NCBI RefSeq assembly: GCF_023337795.1
Contig: NZ_JALIRS010000004.1
Span: forward strand, 495,991-559,990
Length of the DNA stretch: 64,000 nt
Source of the DNA: Lysinibacillus sp. BPa_S21
GTDB lineage: Bacteria; Bacillota; Bacilli; Bacillales_A; Planococcaceae
Direction: 5' to 3'
Below, piece after piece: positions 39,652 through 48,878 of this stretch. The notes beneath the pieces were generated by a model. The model was given only the letters and a program-made list of their open reading frames with translations. It made no database searches and had not been told where the DNA came from. Positions within the stretch are counted from its first letter, which is position 1, and each line of letters starts with the position of its first letter. The position numbers and the translations under genes are program-made.

Positions 39652-40356
39652 ATGACTAAATATGAAACATTATTGTTTGACGTGGATGATACATTATTAG
39701 ATTTTGACTTAGCTGAAAATGCAGCGCTTGACCGATTATTTAATCAGGAAAATATTGCTATGACGCCAACGATGATTGCCCGTTATAAGGAGATTAATGA
39801 GTCGATGTGGCGTGCTTTTGAACGTGGTGAGATCTCTAAAAATACATTACATAATACTCGATTTTCGATTGCTTTAAAGGAATTCGGTCTAGATGTGGAT
39901 GGGGAGTACTTTGAAGCGATTTTCCAAAAATATTTGAAAGAGGCGCATCATTATGTAGATGGTGCCTATGAAGTCATCGAACAGCTTGCAGATGACTATG
40001 ATTTATATGTCGTTTCAAATGGTAAAACAATGACCCAAAATAAACGACTAGAGGATGCAAATTTAGCACAATTTTTTAAAGGGATTTTTATCTCGGAGCA
40101 AACAGGCTACCAAAAACCAATGCCAGCTTTTTTCGATTATGTTTTTGAACGTATTGATCATATAAATAAGGATAGGACCTTGATTATTGGTGATTCCTTA
40201 ACATCTGATGTCAAAGGTGGGCTTCAAGCTGGAATTGATACATGTTGGTTTAATATACGTGATATAAAAAATACAAGCGATATTCAACCACAATATGAAA
40301 TAAAAAAACTTCATGATTTACATTTGTTATTAGGTCACAAAGTCGAAATTTTGTAG
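39652..40356 (+). CDS. yfnB: HAD-family nucleotidase (YfnB/YjjG type)
   Basis: 234 residues from ATG 39652 (AGGAA upstream; the frame is open earlier without a ribosome site). FDVDDTLLDF is HAD motif I, VVSNG motif II, and IIGDSLTSDVKGG motif IV. Length and sequence match the YjjG/YfnB group, which dephosphorylates nucleoside monophosphates including modified ones. A terminator follows, so it is probably a single-gene unit. Confidence 0.8.
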   Translation: MTKYETLLFDVDDTLLDFDLAENAALDRLFNQENIAMTPTMIARYKEINESMWRAFERGEISKNTLHNTRFSIALKEFGLDVDGEYFEAIFQKYLKEAHHYVDGAYEVIEQLADDYDLYVVSNGKTMTQNKRLEDANLAQFFKGIFISEQTGYQKPMPAFFDYVFERIDHINKDRTLIIGDSLTSDVKGGLQAGIDTCWFNIRDIKNTSDIQPQYEIKKLHDLHLLLGHKVEIL

Positions 40357-40368
40357 GTACATATTCTC

Positions 40369-40417
40369 ACTACACTTCAACTGTTCATAAACCCGAACAA
40401 ATGAAGTGTAGTTTTTT
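40369..40417 (+). terminator. Rho-independent terminator
   Basis: ACTACACTTCA pairs with TGAAGTGTAGT, followed by TTTTT. The loop holds an inner TGTTC/GAACA stem. Confidence 0.8.
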
Positions 40418-40461
40418 GGATAGATAGTATCAGTCTTAGATGGAAAGAAAGGAGATATAAG

Positions 40462-41379
40462 ATGAAAGGAAAAATAGCAAAGGGTGTATTAGTAGGATTG
40501 TTTGGTATAGCATTGGTCATTCCAATGCAGGTACATGCCTATCAAAAGCCAACCGATTATGTACATATGCAAACGCCAAATATGACAGTGTACTCTGCGT
40601 ATGGTGCTACCATTAACGCATCAGAAAAAGGAGATACTTTTAGTGTTAAAGCTAATATTGTCAATAACCGTCAGCCCTTAGAAGTGGAAATTTTTAAAAA
40701 TGGTCAGAATGGGGTCTTAAAACAGGTTGTTAAAAAAGGTGAAATGGAGCCAGTTGCTTATCGAGATTTAAAGGATCGCGTAATTGCAACGATTCACAAT
40801 AATGCAGAATTAACATTTGTTTATTCACAGCCAAATAATTTTCGTGATCTAGGAAATTCACCATATAGTTCGTATATTACTAGTTTATCGAAGCGGGGCA
40901 TTGTTCAAGGCAAAACAGCAGATCATTTTGGTGTCAACGATTCTTTAACACGTGCCCAGGTTAGTGCATTGTTAACCCGTGCATTTAGCTTTCAACAAAT
41001 ACCGACAAAACAATTTAAAGACATTAATGTCAAAAAATCTTGGTATAGTGGTTATGTTGGTGCCTTACATTCTTTAGGAATTATAAATGGTAAAACGTCA
41101 ACTACATTTGATCCAAATGGAAAAATTACACGTCAACAGGCCATTTTAATGCTTGGTCGAACATTAGAAGCTATTGATTATGTTCAAGAAAAAGAATATG
41201 TGGTTTTACCTTATCAGGATGGCTACTACCTTCAGGGGGAAGCATTGCAGCATACTAAGACTTTGTATGCCATCGGTGCGCTAAATGACAGTCCTCATTT
41301 ATTACCAAATCAATTTATTAGCCGTGGAGAGTTTGCTAAATTATTAGCAGTGACTTTGAGCGCAGCTGGAAGATTATAA
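40462..41379 (+). CDS. S-layer-homology (SLH) domain secreted protein
   Basis: 305 residues with a signal peptide (basic start, hydrophobic run, cleavage near VHA-YQ at about residue 27). From about residue 130 three SLH repeats follow, recognisable by FRDL...SPYSSYITSLSKRGIV, FKDI...YVGALHSLGIING and a TLYAIGALND segment. SLH domains bind pyruvylated cell-wall polysaccharide, so the protein sits on the cell surface. The N-terminal 100 residues are unassigned. AAAGGAGAT precedes ATG. Confidence 0.85.
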   Translation: MKGKIAKGVLVGLFGIALVIPMQVHAYQKPTDYVHMQTPNMTVYSAYGATINASEKGDTFSVKANIVNNRQPLEVEIFKNGQNGVLKQVVKKGEMEPVAYRDLKDRVIATIHNNAELTFVYSQPNNFRDLGNSPYSSYITSLSKRGIVQGKTADHFGVNDSLTRAQVSALLTRAFSFQQIPTKQFKDINVKKSWYSGYVGALHSLGIINGKTSTTFDPNGKITRQQAILMLGRTLEAIDYVQEKEYVVLPYQDGYYLQGEALQHTKTLYAIGALNDSPHLLPNQFISRGEFAKLLAVTLSAAGRL

Positions 41380-41390
41380 TATGTAAATTT

Positions 41391-41419
41391 AGCCGAGCAT
41401 CAAATGTCTCGGCTTTTTT
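41391..41419 (+). terminator. Rho-independent terminator
   Basis: AGCCGAG and CTCGGCT around a 10-base loop, then TTTTT. Confidence 0.85.
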
Positions 41420-41533
41420 GTTGGATCCATGAATGACGAACGTTAGGGAAATCTATACTATGTCTATGTATAAAAATCTATAGAACGGGCAAAACCTTTT
41501 ATGAGACTAGTTTCCATGGAAGGGGAAAATACG

Positions 41534-42166
41534 ATGAATACTGTTTTAACTGTAAAAAAACGCGATAAAGGGCGTAATTCGTCATTGACTCAACTTAGAC
41601 AGAACGGTGCTATTCCAGGAGTTGTTTATGGCTATCAAATGGAATCAACAGCAGTATCAATGGATGCCAGACAATTTGCAAAAATGTTAGCGCAGTTTGG
41701 CAATAAAAATGTCTTTCAACTAGATGTAGACGGTAAACGGATCAATGCAGTATTAACAGAAGTGCAACGCTGTGCGTTAAAAGGCAATGTAAAGCATGTA
41801 GATTTCAAGTCCATCAATATGTCCGAGGAACTAGAGGTTGATATTCCAGTAACGGTTACTGGGAAGGCCATTGGCGTTGCGGATGGTGGATTCCTATTAC
41901 AACCTAATCGAGAAGTTCGAATAAAAGTAAATCCTTCAAATATCCCCGAAACAATAGAGGTTGATGTGACGGATGTAGCGATCGGAACATCACTTTATGT
42001 AGGAGATATTCGTCAAAAGTTTTCCTTTGAAATTTTACAGGAAGATGACTATACATTAGTGACGATTACACCGCCTGCTGCTGAAAATGTGCAGGAAGAC
42101 ACAGTGGATGGAACCCCTGAAGTAATCGAGGCTACTGGGAAAAATCCATCTGCTTCAGAAGAATAA
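41534..42166 (+). CDS. rplY: Ribosomal protein L25/Ctc
   Basis: 210 residues from ATG 41534 with GAAGGGG upstream. The N-terminal L25 domain (RDKGRNSSLTQLRQNGAIPGVVYG, about residues 10-33, binds 5S rRNA) is followed by the TL5/CTC beta domain with PVTVTGKAIG and an acidic tail. In Bacillus this protein is a general stress protein that binds the ribosome. Here it stands alone between terminators, not in its usual prs-spoVC neighbourhood. Confidence 0.85.
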   Translation: MNTVLTVKKRDKGRNSSLTQLRQNGAIPGVVYGYQMESTAVSMDARQFAKMLAQFGNKNVFQLDVDGKRINAVLTEVQRCALKGNVKHVDFKSINMSEELEVDIPVTVTGKAIGVADGGFLLQPNREVRIKVNPSNIPETIEVDVTDVAIGTSLYVGDIRQKFSFEILQEDDYTLVTITPPAAENVQEDTVDGTPEVIEATGKNPSASEE

Positions 42167-42174
42167 AAACAGAG

Positions 42175-42208
42175 AAGGAGCCATCTTACACGTGGTAAGC
42201 GGCTCCTT
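42175..42208. terminator. Bidirectional terminator
   Basis: AAGGAGCC and GGCTCCTT with an inner CTTAC/GTAAG stem, between the convergent L25 and DUF2812 genes. Confidence 0.75.
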
Positions 42209-42213
42209 GCTGT

Positions 42214-42819
42214 TTATTCTGTATACTGCTGAATGGATTGGCGATAGCGGAAATACATGATTACGTACATACTGAAAGTTATGAAAAATAGCCAAGGTAC
42301 GATAAACCGCATAATGGCAAGGGGTGTTTCAAATAAGAAGGAAAAGGCGAAAGAAAAACCTTCTTTATCCCATAAACCTGGCGTAAAATAAGCGTCTTTT
42401 ATATTGAAAGGATAAAAGTTATCATTTGAATAAAACATCATTAGCCATATAAAAAAGATTATTGCCCAATTACTGGAATGTTTCATTAGTCGTTTATATT
42501 TAGCAATTTGCGAATCATTATCGGAAAATAATTCATCGTTGCCATCTTTTCTTTTTAACCAATAATAAGAACCATCATACGACTTTTCTTTTAATGATTG
42601 CCATCCAAAATCCTCATACAATTGTTTATAATTAGTGCGTTCTTCTTTCTTAAGATCCTGCTGAAAATCAATACGGATAACTCGTTCAAGATTATCTGTC
42701 TTTTTAAATGTATAAAAGCCTCCAGAAATTACATTTGCACAAACCCATCCTTCGGACAACATATGATTTAACCATTGTTCTTCCTTTTCAATATCAAAAA
42801 AAATTTTAAACTTTATCAT
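42214..42819 (-). CDS. DUF2812 membrane protein
   Basis: 201 residues; the start is taken at the methionine 9 bases after GGGAG. The N-terminal 110 residues are the DUF2812 soluble domain (FFDIEKEEQWLNHMLSEGW), then two to three membrane spans follow. DUF2812 genes are typically found directly after a PadR regulator, as here, with the two genes overlapping. Function unknown; a membrane sensor or stress protein under PadR control is likely. Confidence 0.75.
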   Translation of the reverse strand: MIKFKIFFDIEKEEQWLNHMLSEGWVCANVISGGFYTFKKTDNLERVIRIDFQQDLKKEERTNYKQLYEDFGWQSLKEKSYDGSYYWLKRKDGNDELFSDNDSQIAKYKRLMKHSSNWAIIFFIWLMMFYSNDNFYPFNIKDAYFTPGLWDKEGFSFAFSFLFETPLAIMRFIVPWLFFITFSMYVIMYFRYRQSIQQYTE

Positions 42820-43129
42820 GTCTATCAGCTCCCTCATATAAAGATAAAATGCGCTGTAATCTTTGTTGCTCGGCCGCTAATATTGCTAGTCCTTCAGCTG
42901 TTGTTTGATAAACCTTGCGTCTCGTATCCTGTGTCTCTACAGGCACAATCCAATGATATTTCAGCAAATTTTCAATGGCTCCATACATAGTACCAGCCGC
43001 AATCCTTACACTACCAGCGCTCATGTCCTCGATTTTTTGCATCATCGCATAGCCATGAAGCGGTTCACGTAAGGCGAGTAGAATATAATGCATGGTTTCG
43101 GATAAAGGTAGTAATTTATGTTTTTTCAC
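42806..43129 (-). CDS. PadR-family transcriptional regulator
   Basis: 107 residues. The winged-helix DNA-binding part (MHYILLALREPLHGYAMMQ, then AAGTMYGAIENLLKYHWI) and a short C-terminal helix are typical of PadR subfamily 2. It overlaps the DUF2812 gene downstream and probably represses the pair through the operator upstream. Confidence 0.85.
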   Translation of the reverse strand: MKKHKLLPLSETMHYILLALREPLHGYAMMQKIEDMSAGSVRIAAGTMYGAIENLLKYHWIVPVETQDTRRKVYQTTAEGLAILAAEQQRLQRILSLYEGADRHDKV

Positions 43130-43140
43130 AAGTTCACCTC

Positions 43141-43189
43141 ATATACAGTTCAACTATATAGTTTGATTATATATAGTTGAACTGTATAT
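43141..43189 (-). promoter_or_regulatory. PadR operator and promoter
   Basis: A perfect inverted repeat with 20-base arms (43141-43160 and 43170-43189; core ACAGTTCAACTATATA). On the minus strand TTGCAA, 17 bases and TATAAT form a promoter inside it, so bound PadR would block transcription of its own operon. Confidence 0.75.
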
Positions 43190-43199
43190 TGCAACTGAA

Positions 43200-43233
43200 T
43201 AAAAAAAAGACAATGCACTTTTTGCATTGTCTT
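43200..43233 (-). terminator. Rho-independent terminator (minus strand)
   Basis: AAGACAATGCA and TGCATTGTCTT around CTTTT; an A-run before it becomes the T-run on the minus strand, after the YczE-like gene. Confidence 0.8.
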
Positions 43234-43239
43234 GTAAGC

Positions 43240-43869
43240 TTATACCACGGCGCTTTTGATCCCAGTCCATTTCGTAAATAATTTCTCGTTGAATGTAAGA
43301 GCAAATTGTACAATTGGCCCAAGTCCAAAAGCCATTAGAGCCGTTCCAATTCCAATTGGTCCGCCAAGTAAAAAACCAAGTATAGCAACTGTTACTTCCA
43401 TTGTTGTTCGAGAGCGTGTGACACTCCAGCCAAGTTTATGGACCATTAGAAGCATTAATGAATCACGAGGGCCAATCCCTAAATTCGCCACCATATACAT
43501 ACCGCAACCCCAGCCAAGTAATACTAAGCCAGATATATACGATAATAGTTGCATCCAAAAACCATCTATATCTGGAATCCAATAGTTAAAAATATCAATA
43601 AAAATCCCTGCTAAAAACATATCTATAAATGTACCGGGAAGTGGAAACTTCTTCGTTACTACCATATCAAATGCTATAATGGCTAATCCGATGAGAATGG
43701 ACCAAGTACCAATGGTTAATCCTAAAGTTTTAGCTAGCCCAATATGTAACACATCCCACGAACCAACACCAAAAACCTGACCTTTAATTGTCAATGTTAT
43801 ACCTAAGGATAAAAGCAAAATACCCGTTAAGAAGAACAGACACCGTGTGAAAAATGCTTGCTTCATCAT
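43240..43869 (-). CDS. yczE: YczE/YitT-type integral membrane protein
   Basis: About 209 residues with five to six membrane spans; GVGSWDVLHIGLAK and LGIGPRDSLMLLM are conserved signatures of the YczE/YyaS group. In B. subtilis YczE affects surfactin and plipastatin production, but its transport role is unclear. GAGGG precedes the start. It is followed by its own terminator. Confidence 0.75.
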   Translation of the reverse strand: MMKQAFFTRCLFFLTGILLLSLGITLTIKGQVFGVGSWDVLHIGLAKTLGLTIGTWSILIGLAIIAFDMVVTKKFPLPGTFIDMFLAGIFIDIFNYWIPDIDGFWMQLLSYISGLVLLGWGCGMYMVANLGIGPRDSLMLLMVHKLGWSVTRSRTTMEVTVAILGFLLGGPIGIGTALMAFGLGPIVQFALTFNEKLFTKWTGIKSAVV

Positions 43870-44025
43870 TATAACCCTCACTCTAAAAATTCATGTTGTT
43901 CAACAAATTATTATAACAATAGATTTTAAAATAAAACGAAGATTGTCAATTCATATTTTTCAAAAAATATGATTAGGTAAGCTAAATAAGGACAAAATAG
44001 TAGGGATAAGAAAGGATGGGATGAG

Positions 44026-44448
44026 ATGACCTCTGTACGAGATGAAATACTAGAAGTTTTAAATCGTGAAAAAATAGGGACGATGGCAACCGTGGAGAAT
44101 GGCAAACCATACTCACGCTATATGACATTCCAACATGAAGATTTTGTATTATACACAGTAACAAACCAACATTCTGAAAAAATGGAGGAGCTCCGCAAAA
44201 ACCCATATACACATATATTATATGGATACGAAAATGGGGGCTTTGGTGACACGTACGTTGAAATTGAAGGAAAGCTAACAGAAATTCTAGAGGAAGGAAT
44301 AAAAAATAAGATAGCCGAATTTTTTACAAGCATCTTCGTTGGTAACCATGATGAAATGATTACACTTAAAATTGAGCCAATCCGTATGCGCCTGATGAAT
44401 AAAAAAGGCGAACCACCTAAAGAGCTTGAATTTACAAACGACCATTAA
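44026..44448 (+). CDS. Pyridoxamine 5'-phosphate oxidase-family general stress protein
   Basis: 140 residues. EILEVLNREKIGTMATVENGKPYSR is the opening of the flavin-binding split-barrel fold in YdaG/GS26-type general stress proteins. These probably bind FMN or a related cofactor; the reaction is not known. GGGATGAG precedes ATG. Confidence 0.8.
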   Translation: MTSVRDEILEVLNREKIGTMATVENGKPYSRYMTFQHEDFVLYTVTNQHSEKMEELRKNPYTHILYGYENGGFGDTYVEIEGKLTEILEEGIKNKIAEFFTSIFVGNHDEMITLKIEPIRMRLMNKKGEPPKELEFTNDH

Positions 44449-44465
44449 AATGTGGTCGTTTTTTT
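44437..44465 (+). terminator. Rho-independent terminator
   Basis: AACGACCA and TGGTCGTT followed by TTTTT; the left arm is inside the last codons of the stress-protein gene. Confidence 0.8.
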
Positions 44466-44586
44466 AGATTACAGTTTAATTTAAAAAGCATGGGATAGCG
44501 AAATAGCTTTCTCAGAAACTAGCGTTAACTATAGTAATAGCCCGTTTTTTTCACTAAGATTCTTTTCAATTATTTTCTTTTAACAT

Positions 44587-44630
44587 AAAAAACCGACCTA
44601 AAAGCATAGCCGCTTTCAGGTCGGTTTTTT
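44587..44630. terminator. Bidirectional terminator
   Basis: AAAAAACCGACCT and AGGTCGGTTTTTT are exact complements. It reaches the stop codon of the minus-strand reductase gene. Confidence 0.8.
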
Positions 44631-45186
44631 ATATCGGATAGATACGTGCTTTTAACTGCTTATTTAAAATAGACGCCTGCGCAAGTGCTTGTTCATCGTG
44701 ACTTATGTCACCAGGTTTGTTTGCCTCTCCAATTATATACGAGGAGAACGGCATCTTTAAGAAGTCAAAGATATACTGGAATTGCTGAATCATTGGTAGT
44801 CCCTTTATATGTGGGTAGTCACCACCGACAGCAAGAACAATGGCCTCGGTAGTTTGTAATTTTTCTTTTAGCTGTGGAAAACGCTCATCTCGAATAGCCT
44901 GGCTCAATCGATCCACCATGTTCTTCATTATGCCTGACATGCTGTACCAATATATCGGCGTGGCAAAAATAACGATATCACTTGTTAACAACGCATGGAT
45001 AATTTGATCATAATCATCATCTACAAACTGAAAACCTTTGTTATCATGGCGCAAATCGTAAATGGGCTCAATCGTTAAATTTTTCAGATCTATTTTTTTA
45101 TGGTTTAAGCCCTCTAATACATAATCGGCTAGTTGTTCACTATTACTATCAGTTCTAGAACTACCAATAAATGCGGTGATGTTCAT
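44629..45186 (-). CDS. NADPH-dependent FMN reductase (flavodoxin fold)
   Basis: 185 residues. GSSRTDSNSEQLADYV near the N-terminus is the FMN phosphate loop, and TPIYWYSMSGIMKNMVDRL is the second flavin motif of the NADPH-dependent FMN reductase family. It probably reduces flavin or quinones. It diverges from a LysR regulator that may control it. AGGAGGATT precedes the start on the minus strand. Confidence 0.8.
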   Translation of the reverse strand: MNITAFIGSSRTDSNSEQLADYVLEGLNHKKIDLKNLTIEPIYDLRHDNKGFQFVDDDYDQIIHALLTSDIVIFATPIYWYSMSGIMKNMVDRLSQAIRDERFPQLKEKLQTTEAIVLAVGGDYPHIKGLPMIQQFQYIFDFLKMPFSSYIIGEANKPGDISHDEQALAQASILNKQLKARIYPI

Positions 45187-45231
45187 AAGAATCCTCCTCT
45201 ATCTCTAAGGTTATAACTAGTGTAAACTTAT

Positions 45232-45276
45232 CTTTATTATCGATAAAGCTGAATGTTTCGATGGAATGTATCGAAA
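45232..45276. promoter_or_regulatory. Candidate LysR binding sites
   Basis: CTTTAT-N5-ATAAAG (45232-45248) and TTTCGAT-N7-ATCGAAA (45256-45276) lie between the divergent reductase and LysR genes. Both have the dyad symmetry and T-N11-A form typical of LysR sites. Confidence 0.5.
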
Positions 45277-45299
45277 AAAACGATTTAGGAGTGGGGAAG

Positions 45300-46190
45300 A
45301 TGGATATTAAGCAGCTGCAAACGTTTTTAACAGCTTCGAAAACGTTAAGTTTTACGCAAACAGCACAGCTACTAGATTATGCTCAGTCGAGTATTACAGC
45401 ACAAATTAAATCGCTTGAAGAAGAGCTTGGCGTAGTTCTTTTTGAGCGGCTTGGAAAACGCATTACCCTTACGGAGGAGGGCCAACGATTACAGCAGTAT
45501 GCCCAAAAAATGCTAGATTTAAATATGGAGATGAAAAAAGCTGTATTAAATGAACAAACACAAGCGATATTAAAAATAGGTGCACAGGAAAGTCAATGTG
45601 TATACCGTCTGCCAAGTGTTTTACAACAATTTCAGAAATCCCATCCACAAGTCAAAATTATTTTTAAGCCTGTACATACAACAGAAATAGCCAAAGATTT
45701 ATTACAGTCAGGCAATCTAGATATAGCATTTATTACGGATGCATATAAGGAAACACCTATGTTACATCGTGAGCGACTTATTCAAGAGCAATTAGTTTTT
45801 GTTGGTGCGCCTATTGATAGCAACGAGGAGAGAGCCGTATTTTCTTTACAGCAACTTTCAAATGAAACGATGCTGTTGACGGAAAGCGGTTGTTCTTATC
45901 GCAATCAATTGGAAGTACAGCTACAGCAGGAAGGTGCGCTACCAATACAAATGATTGAGTTTGCAAGTATTGAGGCCATTAAGCAATGTGTGATGGCAGG
46001 TTTAGGTATTTCATTCTTACCTAAAATGGTGGTGGAGAAGGAGTTAGAAAACCGATGTTTAATAGAACTGGATACATCCGTGAATTTAGCAGATATTTTT
46101 ACGGATATCGCTTGGCATAAGAATAAACATATATCTCTGTACCTTGCTGATTTTATAGAAATTGCAATGAAGACGTATAAGGAGTTATAA
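45300..46190 (+). CDS. LysR-family transcriptional regulator
   Basis: 296 residues from ATG 45300 (GGAGTGGGG upstream; the frame is open 39 bases further). The N-terminal helix-turn-helix (TFLTASKTLSFTQTAQLLDY...SSITAQIKSLEEELG) is classic LysR, followed by a periplasmic-binding-like effector domain. It probably controls the divergent flavin reductase and itself; the effector is unknown. Confidence 0.85.
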   Translation: MDIKQLQTFLTASKTLSFTQTAQLLDYAQSSITAQIKSLEEELGVVLFERLGKRITLTEEGQRLQQYAQKMLDLNMEMKKAVLNEQTQAILKIGAQESQCVYRLPSVLQQFQKSHPQVKIIFKPVHTTEIAKDLLQSGNLDIAFITDAYKETPMLHRERLIQEQLVFVGAPIDSNEERAVFSLQQLSNETMLLTESGCSYRNQLEVQLQQEGALPIQMIEFASIEAIKQCVMAGLGISFLPKMVVEKELENRCLIELDTSVNLADIFTDIAWHKNKHISLYLADFIEIAMKTYKEL

Positions 46191-46331
46191 TGGCATTTTT
46201 TTGAATCTGGACTTCATTTTGAACAATCCTTTTCCTTTTGCTGACTGTTTGAAAAAATGGATGTGTAGACCATATTCTTGCATTTTATAGAAAAAGGGAG
46301 AATCATTGTGTTGAAAGGAATAACGTAGGCC

Positions 46332-46372
46332 AAAAAGTGCGAATGAATTTTTTAATCCATTTCGCACTTTTT
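46332..46372. terminator. Bidirectional terminator
   Basis: AAAAAGTGCGAA and TTCGCACTTTTT, between the convergent LysR and SLH genes. The 140 bases before it hold no convincing gene. Confidence 0.75.
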
Positions 46373-46446
46373 AGTTCTTTTCACTATGAAAGAGTATTAT
46401 TGTTATTTATATAAGTTTGAAGATTTCCAGTTGACCTATGAGAAAT

Positions 46447-47472
46447 TTATTGTTTCTTTAAAGTACCAGAAAAATTAGTTCCTTCATCATGCTCTGTACG
46501 ACAATCTACCTCGGTAATTTTAAGTGCATTATTAAGACGTTCAAATTCTAATACACAACGATTGCCGTTTGAGGATTTATTCATCACGGCCTTTGTGTTA
46601 GATGTAATCGTCGCTGTCCCATCGACACTCCCTGCAGCTATGCCATCATTTGAGGTAATGAAAATATGAAAGTTTTTGCTTGTTGCGTTTGAAATATAGG
46701 CATCACGACGATTAAAATCAGTTATGCCATTCCCCCATTTATAGTAGTATGAATAGGTACCATTCCAAGCACTTTTAGCAGGTGTTGTCAGCTGCATTAT
46801 TTTATCTAATTGATTTTGGCCATTTTTCGCGCGTGTATTTAAAGAATCATTACTTTTATTATCATGACTTGCTTGTGCGTCCTCTGAAATCTCATAAAAA
46901 TTTCTTTCATCCATTCGGTGGAGCATTGTCACGACTTGAGCTCGTGTCATAAAATTTGTTACCCCAAAAAACTTCTGTAAATTGCGATTTTCATACTGAA
47001 AGTTTTGACCAGTGGAAATGTAATAATCGAGTAAAAACTGTATGGATTGATCTAATCCACTTTTACCATTAGCTAAATGTGTAATGGCCTGTGCCACAAC
47101 ACCGCGCTTCACATTAGCCGCTCTAATAGTATTATCGAAATACCCGTTTAATGGAACAGCATAGCTTGCAAGTCGATTGTAAAATTCATCAGACCAGATT
47201 GCAGTTGGGGTCTGTTTTTTTAGCTTAACCAACGGTGATTCAAGCTCATAAAAATTTACAAGTAGTTTTGCGAATTGTTGCTCTGTAATGGTTGCATTCG
47301 GTTTAAATGTACCATCTGTGTAGCCATTGATGATATCATATTCCTCTGCCCACATGATGGCATCATAGGCATAGTGATCTTTTGGCACATCTTTAAAGCC
47401 AGCAGCTTGCACAGTGTATTCATTTGCCATAAAAACTATGAAAAGCAATAACACGCACACTAATTTTTTCAT
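46447..47472 (-). CDS. SLH-domain secreted protein
   Basis: 341 residues. Signal peptide at 1-23 (ends VQAAG), then an SLH repeat starting FKDVPKDHYAYDAIMWAEEYDIINGY with TFKPNATITEQQFAKLL, and at least one degenerate repeat near residue 170 (TNFMTRAQVVTMLHRM). The C-terminal 110 residues are an unassigned beta-rich domain. It is expected on the cell surface, like the SLH protein at 40,462, but is not closely similar. Confidence 0.8.
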   Translation of the reverse strand: MKKLVCVLLLFIVFMANEYTVQAAGFKDVPKDHYAYDAIMWAEEYDIINGYTDGTFKPNATITEQQFAKLLVNFYELESPLVKLKKQTPTAIWSDEFYNRLASYAVPLNGYFDNTIRAANVKRGVVAQAITHLANGKSGLDQSIQFLLDYYISTGQNFQYENRNLQKFFGVTNFMTRAQVVTMLHRMDERNFYEISEDAQASHDNKSNDSLNTRAKNGQNQLDKIMQLTTPAKSAWNGTYSYYYKWGNGITDFNRRDAYISNATSKNFHIFITSNDGIAAGSVDGTATITSNTKAVMNKSSNGNRCVLEFERLNNALKITEVDCRTEHDEGTNFSGTLKKQ

Positions 47473-47601
47473 TTGTCTCAGTCATCCTTTCTTTCTAGTC
47501 ATGTTAATAGTTTGAAGGATATGGATATAAACTGCAAATTTTTCTAGTTTATAGACTGAAGGAAACTATTTTTTTATGAAAGTAGGAAGGAATAAAAAGA
47601 G

Positions 47602-48555
47602 ATGTTAAATAGTTTAAATAAATTCCTCCAAAAATGGATGCCTATTTTAACACCGTTTAGCTTAGTGATTGGTGTATTGTTTGCGAACGTAGGGCATCAG
47701 CTATTATTATTCGTGCCGTGGCTATTTGCTTTTATGACATTTGCAGGTAGTTTAAGCATGAATTTAGAAGGAATAAAAAGTCTTAATAAATACCCAACAG
47801 TTATATTAATTGTTATTGCATTTTTACACCTACTCATGCCAATCTGGGCTTATTTTGTATCAAACATTATTTTTCACGATCATCTACTGACAATTGGTTT
47901 TGTTTTAGCAGTCGCTATACCAACAGGGGTAACAAGCTTTATTTGGGTTAGTATTTGTAGGGGTCATCTTGCATTGTGTCTTGCAATTATTTTAATCGAT
48001 ACACTCATTTCACCTGTTGTCATTCCTGCATTACTTCATATTGTTGTAGGGCAAACAATTGAAATTGATACTGTTGGTCTCATTCTAGATTTACTTTGGA
48101 TGATTGTTGTGCCTTCTCTAATAGGAGTAGCATTAAATGAGTTTACTAAAGGAAAAATTGAATTGACACTAGGTAAAAAATTAGCCCCTTTTTCAAAACT
48201 TAGCTTATTTAGTATCGTGATGATAAATAGTAGTGCAATTGCCCCATACATTAAAAATATGAACGTGGAGCTTGTTAGTGTTACTTTGGTCGTCTTTCTA
48301 ATTGCTTTTTCAGGATATGCTTTTTGTTTAATATTAGGGCATATGCTTTGGAAGGATAAAAGCATTGTTACGATGTTCGTTTTTACAGGAGGGATGCGTA
48401 ATATTGCTGTAGGGGTCGTAATAGCGACTACATACTTTCCTGCAAAAACGATTATGCCTGTAGTGCTTGGTATGTTATTTCAGCAAGTTCTAGCCTCGTT
48501 CTTTAGCCGAGTAATGGAAAAGTATCAGCTGAAATATGGGAAAGCGAGTATGTAA
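47602..48555 (+). CDS. Bile acid:sodium symporter-family (BASS) transporter
   Basis: 317 residues, nine to ten membrane spans, with a SLSMNLEGI loop and a GGMRNIAVG segment at the place of the two crossover regions of the BASS family. It probably moves an organic anion with sodium; the substrate is unknown. GTAGGAAGGA stands upstream of ATG. Confidence 0.75.
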   Translation: MLNSLNKFLQKWMPILTPFSLVIGVLFANVGHQLLLFVPWLFAFMTFAGSLSMNLEGIKSLNKYPTVILIVIAFLHLLMPIWAYFVSNIIFHDHLLTIGFVLAVAIPTGVTSFIWVSICRGHLALCLAIILIDTLISPVVIPALLHIVVGQTIEIDTVGLILDLLWMIVVPSLIGVALNEFTKGKIELTLGKKLAPFSKLSLFSIVMINSSAIAPYIKNMNVELVSVTLVVFLIAFSGYAFCLILGHMLWKDKSIVTMFVFTGGMRNIAVGVVIATTYFPAKTIMPVVLGMLFQQVLASFFSRVMEKYQLKYGKASM

Positions 48556-48651
48556 AGAATTCAGTGCTGCTATCAACGACTGTTATTAAAAAGCTGCATC
48601 ATTTGGAAAAAAGAAGAAAAGATACTGAAAATTTTGATGGAGGAGCATCAA

Positions 48652-48795
48652 GTGAAAATAAAAAAGCATGTGGTTTCCATTACGCTACCTTCAGAATATG
48701 ATGTAGATAAGCAATATCCATGTTATGTAAATGTAGGATGGGGGAGATATTTCATACAAAAATGTAAATTTGAGAGTAAACACCAGCACTTTTAA
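48652..48795 (+). pseudogene. Fragment resembling an alpha/beta-hydrolase esterase
   Basis: A GTG-started 47-codon frame with a good GGAGGAG site. ITLPSEYDVDKQYPCYVNVGWG resembles the opening of D-type esterases (LPxxYDxxKxYPVLYxxDG), but the frame ends where the catalytic domain should begin. Likely a deletion remnant. Confidence 0.45.
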
Positions 48796-48878
48796 AACAA
48801 GAAAAATTTTAGTGTTTTGTGCTTGTCAGAAATATGTTGAGTACTAATTATGTCACTTTAGAAAGAAGAGTGCATGAA

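Noticed and set aside
43240..43585. Plus-strand frame opposite the YczE-like gene
   Set aside because: It is the mirror of a well-supported membrane-protein gene and lacks a ribosome site.
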